In this document: positions 57,903-64,000 of the stretch, piece by piece
Position numbering within the stretch: the first letter of the stretch is position 1
Layout of the letters: each line of letters opens with the position of its first letter
Source of the DNA: Pseudomonas maioricensis
GTDB taxonomy: Bacteria > Pseudomonadota > Gammaproteobacteria > Pseudomonadales > Pseudomonadaceae
Reading direction: 5' to 3'
Assembly: GCF_022790535.1 (NCBI RefSeq)
Contig: NZ_LOHG01000001.1
Span: 530,951 to 594,950, forward strand
DNA length: 64,000 nucleotides
Program-made: the position numbers and the translations under genes
The notes under the pieces: generated by a model
What the model was told of the DNA's origin: nothing
The model's database searches: none
What the model saw: only the letters and a program-made list of their open reading frames with translations

Positions 57903-58970
57903 TTGCGGGTATTGCTGATCAAAACTTCATCGCTGGGTGATGTCATTCACGCGCTGCCAGCGTTGACGGACGCGGCGCGAGCCTTGCCGGGTATCCGCTT
58001 TGACTGGGTCGTGGAGGAAGGTTTCGCTGAGATTCCGACCTGGCACCCGGCTGTTGGCGAAGTGATCCCGGTCGCCATCCGGCGCTGGCGCAAGAACCTC
58101 TGGCAGACATTCAAGACGGGAGAGTGGCGGCGCTTCAAGCAGCGTTTGCGCGGCACTCGATACGATCTGGTGATTGATGCGCAGGGTTTGCTGAAAAGCG
58201 CCTGGCTGACGCGCTATGTTGGCGCGCCTGTCGCCGGGCTGGACAAGGATTCGGCCCGCGAACCGCTTGCGAGTCGTTTTTATGACCGGGCTTATCCGGT
58301 TGCGCGTGGACAGCATGCGGTTGAGCGTTTGAGGCAGCTGTTTGCTCAGGCACTTGGTTATACAGTGCCAGCCGGCCTGGGCGATTACGGTCTGGACCGT
58401 GGACGCTTACTGGGTGCTGACGCAAATAAGCCGCCATTCGTACTATTTCTGCATGGCACCACTTGGGACACTAAACACTGGCCCGAGCTGTATTGGCGGC
58501 AGTTGGCCGAACGCATGGGCGAGCAGGGCCTGCAAGTGCGCTTGCCATGGGGTAACCCCGCAGAAAAGGCCCGTGCCGAGCGTATCGCTGAAGGTCTGGA
58601 ACACGCGGTCGTTCTGCCTAAGTTGAATCTGGCCGGTGTCGCTCAGGTGCTGGCCAGCGCGCAGGCCTGTGTGGCCGTGGACACTGGCATTGGTCATCTG
58701 GCGGCTGCGCTGGATGTGCCGACGGTCTCGCTGTTTGGTCCGACCAACCCTGGTTTGACGGGCGCTTACGGTAAGTCACAGGTTCATCTGGCGGGTGATT
58801 ACCCGGCCTGTGCGCCTTGCCTGCAAAAGAAATGCACCTATCAACCGACGGATGAAGACCGCCGTCAGTTCGATCTGAAACGCGAGTGGCCGATGTGCTT
58901 CACTCGTTTGAATCCCGAGCGGGTAGCGCGCCAATTGGGCACGCTGTTGCTGGCAAAGGAGCCCGGCTGA
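57903..58970 (+). CDS. waaC: LPS heptosyltransferase I WaaC
   Basis: Adds heptose I to Kdo. 355 aa, GT9: RVLLIKTSSLGDVIHALPAL at the start and VDTGIGHLAAALDVPTVSLFGPTNP as donor site. Start is TTG immediately after the waaF stop, with GGAGG 8 nt upstream. The stop overlaps the waaG start (TGATG). Confidence 0.96.
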   Translation: MRVLLIKTSSLGDVIHALPALTDAARALPGIRFDWVVEEGFAEIPTWHPAVGEVIPVAIRRWRKNLWQTFKTGEWRRFKQRLRGTRYDLVIDAQGLLKSAWLTRYVGAPVAGLDKDSAREPLASRFYDRAYPVARGQHAVERLRQLFAQALGYTVPAGLGDYGLDRGRLLGADANKPPFVLFLHGTTWDTKHWPELYWRQLAERMGEQGLQVRLPWGNPAEKARAERIAEGLEHAVVLPKLNLAGVAQVLASAQACVAVDTGIGHLAAALDVPTVSLFGPTNPGLTGAYGKSQVHLAGDYPACAPCLQKKCTYQPTDEDRRQFDLKREWPMCFTRLNPERVARQLGTLLLAKEPG

Positions 58971-60094
58971 TGCAACTGGCTTTCGTACTTTATAAATACT
59001 TCCCGTTCGGCGGGCTGCAACGTGACTTCATGCGTATCGCTCTGGAATGCCAGCAGCGCGGGCATCAGATTCGGGTTTACACCCTGATCTGGGAAGGCGA
59101 AGTACCGCCGGGGTTTGAAGTGCTGGTGGCGCCCGTCAAGGCGTTCTTCAATCACCGACGCAATGAAAAACTCCGCGCCTGGATGGAAGCGGACCTGGCC
59201 AAGCGCCCGGTAGACCGTCTGATCGGCTTCAACAAAATGCCGGGCCTGGACGTGTATTACGCTGCAGACGGTTGCTTCGAGGACAAGGCGCAGACGTTGC
59301 GCCATTCGCTGTATCGCCAATGGGGCCGCTATCGCCATTTTGCCGAATACGAGCGAGCGGTGTTCGCCAAAGACGCGAAAACCCAGGTGCTGATGATTTC
59401 TGAAGTCCAGCAACCGCTGTTCATCAAGTATTACGACACGCCGTTGTCGCGCTTTCATCTGTTGCCGCCGGGCATCGCTCAGGATCGTCGCGCACCGGCC
59501 GACGCGCCGCAGATTCGCGCCGCGTTCCGCGAGGAATTCGGGCTGGCTGATGATGACCTGCTGCTGGTGCAGATTGGCTCCGGATTCAAGACCAAGGGCG
59601 TGGACCGCAGCCTGAAAGCACTGGCCGCATTGCCTGCCGACCTTAAAAAACGTACCCGACTGTTTGTAATTGGTCAGGACGATCCCAAAGTATTCCAGCT
59701 GCAAAGCGCTACGCTGGGCTTGGGTGATCACGTCACCTTCATGAAGGGGCGCAGCGATATCCCGCGTTTCCTGATGGGGGCCGATGTGTTGATTCATCCG
59801 GCGTACAACGAAAACACCGGTACTGTCTTGCTCGAAGCACTGGTGGCCGGGCTGCCTGTGCTGGTCAGTGCGGTGTGCGGATATGCTCATTACATTGCCG
59901 AGGCCGACAGTGGGCTGGTGCTGGATGAGCCGTTTGAACAGGCACAACTCAACGAATACCTGGCGACCATGCTGGCCGACGATAGCGCCCGCGCTGACTG
60001 GGGTCGCAATGGTCTGGCTTTCGCCGACACAGCAGACCTGTACAGCATGCCGCAGCACGCGGCCGATGTGATTCTGGCGGAGCACCACGCATGA
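58970..60094 (+). CDS. waaG: LPS core glucosyltransferase WaaG
   Basis: GT4-family enzyme that adds the first outer-core hexose to heptose II. 374 aa from ATG 58970, overlapping waaC; 28 open codons further upstream lie inside waaC. Family start MQLAFVLYKYFPFGGLQRDF and the donor motif ENTGTVLLEALVAGLPVL are present. Confidence 0.96.
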   Translation: MQLAFVLYKYFPFGGLQRDFMRIALECQQRGHQIRVYTLIWEGEVPPGFEVLVAPVKAFFNHRRNEKLRAWMEADLAKRPVDRLIGFNKMPGLDVYYAADGCFEDKAQTLRHSLYRQWGRYRHFAEYERAVFAKDAKTQVLMISEVQQPLFIKYYDTPLSRFHLLPPGIAQDRRAPADAPQIRAAFREEFGLADDDLLLVQIGSGFKTKGVDRSLKALAALPADLKKRTRLFVIGQDDPKVFQLQSATLGLGDHVTFMKGRSDIPRFLMGADVLIHPAYNENTGTVLLEALVAGLPVLVSAVCGYAHYIAEADSGLVLDEPFEQAQLNEYLATMLADDSARADWGRNGLAFADTADLYSMPQHAADVILAEHHA

Positions 60095-60897
60095 AGTTGT
60101 TCCTTGCTGAACCGTTCAAGACGCTTTGGGCCGGGCGCGATGCCTTTGTCGAAGTGGAGGCGCTGAGCGGTCAGGTCTATCGCGAACTCGAAGGTCGGCG
60201 CACGTTGCGTACCGAAGTCGACGGTCGCGGTTATTTCGTCAAGATTCACCGTGGCATTGGCTGGGGCGAAATCGGCAAAAACCTGCTCACCGCCAAGCTG
60301 CCCGTGCTGGGCGCGGGTATGGAATGGCAGGCCATTGCCCGCCTGAAAGAGGCTGGCGTGCCGACCATGACTGCCGTGGCCTACGGCGAGCGCGGCAGTA
60401 ATCCTGCGGCACAGCATTCCTTCATCGTGACTGAAGAACTGGCCCCTACCGAAAGCCTGGAAGACGTCAGTATCAATTGGCGCAACGAGCCGCCTGAGCC
60501 TCGCCTCAAGCGCGCTTTTATTGCTGAAGTGGCACGCATGGTCGGCATGATGCATCGCGCCGGGGTCAACCATCGTGACTGTTACATCTGCCACTTCCTG
60601 CTGCACACCGAGAAACCGGTGACCGCCGATGATTTTCGTCTCTCGGTGATCGACCTGCACCGTGCCCAGACGCGCCGGGTGATTACCCCGCGCTGGCGCA
60701 ACAAGGATCTGGCCGCCCTGTATTTTTCGGCTCTGGATATCGGCCTGACTCGACGCGACAAATTGCGCTTCCTCAAAGGTTATTTCCAGCAGCCGTTGCG
60801 CCAGATTCTGGCTGAAGAAGCCCGGTTGCTGCGCTGGCTGGAAGTCAAAGCCGACAAGCTCTATCAGCGTAAAGTCCGCTACGGGGACGCGCTCTGA
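60091..60897 (+). CDS. waaP: LPS core heptose(I) kinase WaaP
   Basis: Phosphorylates heptose I; essential for LPS transport in P. aeruginosa. 268 aa kinase-like fold: phosphate-binding HRGIGWGEIGKN, Lys in the N-lobe, catalytic HRDCYICHFLL and metal site VIDLHRAQ. ATGA overlap with waaG. Confidence 0.95.
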   Translation: MKLFLAEPFKTLWAGRDAFVEVEALSGQVYRELEGRRTLRTEVDGRGYFVKIHRGIGWGEIGKNLLTAKLPVLGAGMEWQAIARLKEAGVPTMTAVAYGERGSNPAAQHSFIVTEELAPTESLEDVSINWRNEPPEPRLKRAFIAEVARMVGMMHRAGVNHRDCYICHFLLHTEKPVTADDFRLSVIDLHRAQTRRVITPRWRNKDLAALYFSALDIGLTRRDKLRFLKGYFQQPLRQILAEEARLLRWLEVKADKLYQRKVRYGDAL

Positions 60898-61631
60898 TGG
60901 CGGGTTGGAATCTGGAGCCGGCTTACGCCTCCCTGAACGAAGACTTCGGCAGCCTTGATGCGGTGTTTGCCTTGCAGGGCGAGCAACTGACCCGTGACCC
61001 GCTGTCCGAAGTGATCAAGGTTCAGCGCGAAGGCGTGAATTATTACGTCAAGCGCTACGTCGGCGCGGGCAAAGGCTTGCGTCGCTATCTGGGGAAGCCG
61101 CGGGTCAAGTCCGAGTGGCAGAATCTCAAGCGTTTCGCCAAATGGGGCATCCCTACCGCTGAAGTGGTTGCCTGGGGCCTTGAACGTCGCGGTACTGCTT
61201 ATGACCGTGGTGCGTTGATTACCCGAGAGCTGCCCAATACCGAAGACCTGTCTGCTTTGGCGGGGCGTAAAGACCCGCGTCTGGCCGACCGTTCGTGGGT
61301 TGACGTTATAAGCCGTCAGGTAGCCCGCTACACTCGCGCGATGCACGACCAGAACTTCACTCATAACGACCTGAAGTGGCGCAATCTGCTGGTCGACGAT
61401 AAGGCCACGGTATTCCTGATCGATTGCCCTAATGGCGCGTTCTGGTGGAGCTTCATGCTGCGGTATCGAATTACCAAGGATCTGGCGTGTCTGGATAAGT
61501 TGGGCAAATATCATCTGTCCAACACCCAGCGTCTGCGCTTCTATTTGCAGTATCGACAGCGGGCGCGGTTGAACGAGTCCGACAAGAAACGCATCCGCCA
61601 TGTCATCAGTTTCTTTGAGGGCCGCGAATGA
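60897..61631 (+). CDS. wapP: LPS core kinase-like protein WapP
   Basis: 244 aa; second of four consecutive kinase-fold proteins. Catalytic loop THNDLKWRNLL and metal site FLIDCPNG are intact. Matches P. aeruginosa WapP (PA5008) in position and length from memory; phosphorylates a core heptose or is required for it. One-base overlap with waaP. Confidence 0.88.
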   Translation: MAGWNLEPAYASLNEDFGSLDAVFALQGEQLTRDPLSEVIKVQREGVNYYVKRYVGAGKGLRRYLGKPRVKSEWQNLKRFAKWGIPTAEVVAWGLERRGTAYDRGALITRELPNTEDLSALAGRKDPRLADRSWVDVISRQVARYTRAMHDQNFTHNDLKWRNLLVDDKATVFLIDCPNGAFWWSFMLRYRITKDLACLDKLGKYHLSNTQRLRFYLQYRQRARLNESDKKRIRHVISFFEGRE

Positions 61632-62407
61632 CCGATTTTATTGCACCCAGCGAGCGGCCGTTGCTTGAACGGCACGGCCTGGCCGACTTCGACTCGCTTT
61701 GGGAGGTCCAGCTTGATGCTGTGGATGAGCCCAATACCGGTCGCGGTGGCTGGAGCAGCGTGTTCCGCATGGAGCTGGAAGGCTCCGGATTTTATCTCAA
61801 GCGACAAAGCAATTACCTGACTCGCACCTTGCACCATCCGTTCGGTGAGCCGTCGTTTTCCCGTGAGTTTCGTAATATCAGCCGCTATCAACAACTGGGT
61901 ATCCCGGCGTTGCAGGCGGTGTTTTACGGTGAGCAACGGGTCAATGGCGAGCGCCGTGCAATCCTCATGACGCGTGCGCTGGATGGCTGGACTGATCTGG
62001 ACACGCTGCTGCAGCAGTGGCCTGAACTGGAAAGTCAGCAGCAGTCAGCGATTCTGCAGGCCTGCGGTGAGTTGGCACGCACGCTTCATGCTGCCCGGCA
62101 GGTGCATGGTTGTTTCTATCCCAAGCATATTTTCATGCGGGCCAAGGCAGGCTTGTATCGCGCGCAGTTGATCGACCTGGAGAAAACCCGGCCCTTGCTG
62201 CTGGGGCAACGTGACCGGATCAAGGATCTGGAGCCGTTGCTGCGCCGAGCGCCTATGTGGAGCAGCGCGCAGGTCCGCGAGCTGTTGGCGGCTTACCTGC
62301 AATCGGGGATCGACAGCCCCAAGGTCGAAGACCTGTACGTGCTGCTCGGTAAACGCGGCAGTCACAAACGCGCTGCGCGGCGCAACGAACATGAAGAGAT
62401 CCGTTGA
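61628..62407 (+). CDS. wapQ: LPS core kinase-like protein WapQ, catalytic Asp replaced
   Basis: 259 aa, InaA/WaaP-type fold. The N-lobe Lys is in GFYLKRQSN and the metal-site Asp in LIDLEKTRP, but the catalytic-loop position that reads HRD or HND in its neighbours is HGC here (VHGCFYPKHIF). ATGA overlap with wapP. Position matches PA5007 (wapQ). May be a pseudokinase or use another base. Confidence 0.85.
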   Translation: MTDFIAPSERPLLERHGLADFDSLWEVQLDAVDEPNTGRGGWSSVFRMELEGSGFYLKRQSNYLTRTLHHPFGEPSFSREFRNISRYQQLGIPALQAVFYGEQRVNGERRAILMTRALDGWTDLDTLLQQWPELESQQQSAILQACGELARTLHAARQVHGCFYPKHIFMRAKAGLYRAQLIDLEKTRPLLLGQRDRIKDLEPLLRRAPMWSSAQVRELLAAYLQSGIDSPKVEDLYVLLGKRGSHKRAARRNEHEEIR

Positions 62408-63843
62408 TGCGTCTGTCTGAACTCAAAGAGGCCGGACGCACGCCTGTCCTGCCGATCAATCTGGCGCTGGCCGATGCCGCTGGCCCTGCTGAATTGCAGT
62501 TGCTGACGTTGCTACGGGTGTTGCCCGGACAGCGTTACGTGGGCGCAGGGGTATGGCGCGGTCGACCGGTGTTGGCCAAGTTACTGGTCGGCCCTAAAGC
62601 CGCACGGCATTTTCAACGTGAACTGGAAGGCGTACGCGCGCTGGCAGCGCAGGGCATGACCACGCCGCTGCTGCTGGCCGACGGCTTGCAGGACGGTGAA
62701 GGCGGCTGGCTGCTTTTCGAGTTCCTTGAACAGGCCAATAGCCTGGGTGATGCCTGGCTCGCAGTGGAAGATCAGACGCCTTTGAGCGACGCACAGCAGG
62801 AGGTGCTGGGCGAAGCGTTGTCAGCCATCGCTCAGTTACACCTCAAAGGGCTGTGGCAGGAAGACCTGCATCTGGACAATCTGCTGCGCTGCAACGGCAA
62901 GTTGTATTTGATCGATGGCGCGGGGATTCGCGCTGAAGAAGCGGGCAAACCGCTGTCCCGGCAGAAAGTGCTGGAAAACCTCGGCGTGTTTTTCGCTCAG
63001 TTGCCCAAGTCACTTGAGCCTTTCACCGAAGAACTGCTGGTGCACTATTTGCTGAGCAATGGCGAGCATGGTTTGCCCATGGAAGCGTTGCAAAAGCAGA
63101 TCGACAAAGTGCGTGCCTGGCGCTTGAAGGATTACCTGGAAAAGGCCGGGCGTGATTGCAGTCTGTTTGCTGTGGTGGACGAGCCTTCACAGTTGCGTGC
63201 GATTCGGCGGGAAGAAGAGGCAGCGATGCTGCCGATACTGGCCAATGCCGATGCACTGCTGGACCAGGGGCATCTTTACAAGACCGGTGGCGCGGCCAGT
63301 GTCGCCCGGGTTGAGGTCGATGGCCGTGCGCTGGTGATCAAGCGATACAACATCAAGGATCTGGCTCACTGGTTCAAGCGTTTCTGGCGTCCGAGCCGTG
63401 CCTGGCATTCATGGCGCGAAGGCAATCGGCTGATGTTCCTCGGCATTGCCACACCGAAACCGCTGGCGTTGCTGGAAACCCGTTTTTTTGGCTTGCGGAA
63501 CAAGGCTTATCTGGTCACCGAGTTTTTGCCGGGGCCGGATATCATCGAGCGCTTTGCGCCGTATGTAGCCTCGGGGGATGCTCCGGAAAACGAGCTGGTG
63601 GCGCTGGATCAGCTTTTCGGACAGCTGATACGGGAACGCATCAGCCATGGTGATCTGAAAGGCCACAACGTGTTTTGGCATCAGGACCGTTGGGCGCTGA
63701 TCGATCTGGATGCGATGTGCCAGCACACCTCGCAGGCCTCGTTCGCCACCGCTTTCGCTCGGGACCGCGCACGCTTCATGCGCAACTGGCCTGAAAGCAG
63801 CGCGCTGCACCAATTGCTGGAGCAGCGGTTGCCGAAGGTTTAA
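62407..63843 (+). CDS. Double kinase-domain protein of the LPS core operon
   Basis: 478 aa from ATG 62407 (overlaps wapQ TGA by one base). Two kinase-like halves: the first (about 1-230) with catalytic loop WQEDLHLDNLL and metal site LIDGAGIR, the second (about 275-478) with HGDLKGHNVF and LIDLDAMC. Both loops keep Asp and Asn, so both halves could be active. Corresponds in position to P. aeruginosa PA5006. Last gene seen of the operon. Confidence 0.85.
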   Translation: MRLSELKEAGRTPVLPINLALADAAGPAELQLLTLLRVLPGQRYVGAGVWRGRPVLAKLLVGPKAARHFQRELEGVRALAAQGMTTPLLLADGLQDGEGGWLLFEFLEQANSLGDAWLAVEDQTPLSDAQQEVLGEALSAIAQLHLKGLWQEDLHLDNLLRCNGKLYLIDGAGIRAEEAGKPLSRQKVLENLGVFFAQLPKSLEPFTEELLVHYLLSNGEHGLPMEALQKQIDKVRAWRLKDYLEKAGRDCSLFAVVDEPSQLRAIRREEEAAMLPILANADALLDQGHLYKTGGAASVARVEVDGRALVIKRYNIKDLAHWFKRFWRPSRAWHSWREGNRLMFLGIATPKPLALLETRFFGLRNKAYLVTEFLPGPDIIERFAPYVASGDAPENELVALDQLFGQLIRERISHGDLKGHNVFWHQDRWALIDLDAMCQHTSQASFATAFARDRARFMRNWPESSALHQLLEQRLPKV

Positions 63844-64000
63844 CTCACCAGACATTGGACCTTTAGAGCACCGAGAGATCGCCATCGCTGCCTCGCGTTG
63901 CTCGTGAGCTCCTACGGAGTGCATTTCAATTCAATGGGGTCTTTCGGAGAGATTGCTCTGTGCCCTGACACAGCGCTGTCGCGGAGCAACCATTAGACCT
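63844..64000. other. Intergenic end of window with a REP half-site
   Basis: No gene start is visible before the edge. A single arm of the GTAGGAGC..CGAGCA family (ATCGCTGCCTCGCG..CTCGTGAGCTCCTAC) lies at 63884-63915. Confidence 0.6.
63884..63915. repeat. Half REP (right arm only)
   Basis: Matches the right arm of 48760-48850 nearly base for base; no left arm upstream, where the wap operon ends. Confidence 0.75.

Overview
The window is a piece of a Pseudomonas chromosome, probably from the fluorescens/syringae side of the genus. The evidence is gene order and protein similarity to P. aeruginosa as I remember them (choline locus betIBA-cbcXWV-gbdR; the run rlmJ-msrA-dipA-aceFE-glnE-waaFCGP), plus dense REP/REPIN-type palindromes (cores such as GTGGGAGC..TTGCTCGCGAT) between genes. 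No database search was possible, so all names rest on recognised motifs, length and context.

Layout. 1-5730: divergent proline-use genes putA (cut by the left edge) and putP, with four GTTGCA-type PutA sites between them. 5860-21103: a patchwork of single genes: a PL7 alginate lyase, a REC-PAS-GGDEF-EAL protein, a YgjP-like metalloprotein, a small winged-helix protein, ElaA, a periplasmic solute-binding protein, a YccS-type membrane protein, a YhiN-type flavoprotein, the helicase DbpA, an MdtD-like exporter and a second TldD/PmbA-type pair. 21490-30965: the choline/glycine-betaine locus (betA, betB, betI, cbcV, cbcW, cbcX, gbdR), with a BetI operator and a 21-bp tandem repeat upstream of cbcX that looks like a GbdR site.

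30966-43945 is an accessory island between two blocks that resemble separate P. aeruginosa regions. It holds a lipoprotein made of two fused halovibrin-like modules, a small unknown protein, a pertactin-type autotransporter, two adjacent Ig-like repeat proteins without signal peptides, a single-module halovibrin-like lipoprotein, an orphan BRO-N gene with a long structured leader, and a decayed Ig-repeat pseudogene. This is the best place to look for something undescribed: surface or secreted proteins of unknown role, coded with lower GC than the flanks.

43946-63843 returns to core genes: rlmJ, msrA, the c-di-GMP phosphodiesterase dipA, the pyruvate dehydrogenase genes aceE-aceF, glnE, and a tightly overlapping LPS core operon waaF-waaC-waaG-waaP-wapP-wapQ plus a double-kinase gene. 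Compared with the P. aeruginosa order I remember, sdaB (between cbcX and gbdR) and ilvE (between glnE and waaF) are absent. I see no tRNA, rRNA, CRISPR array, insertion sequence or integrase.
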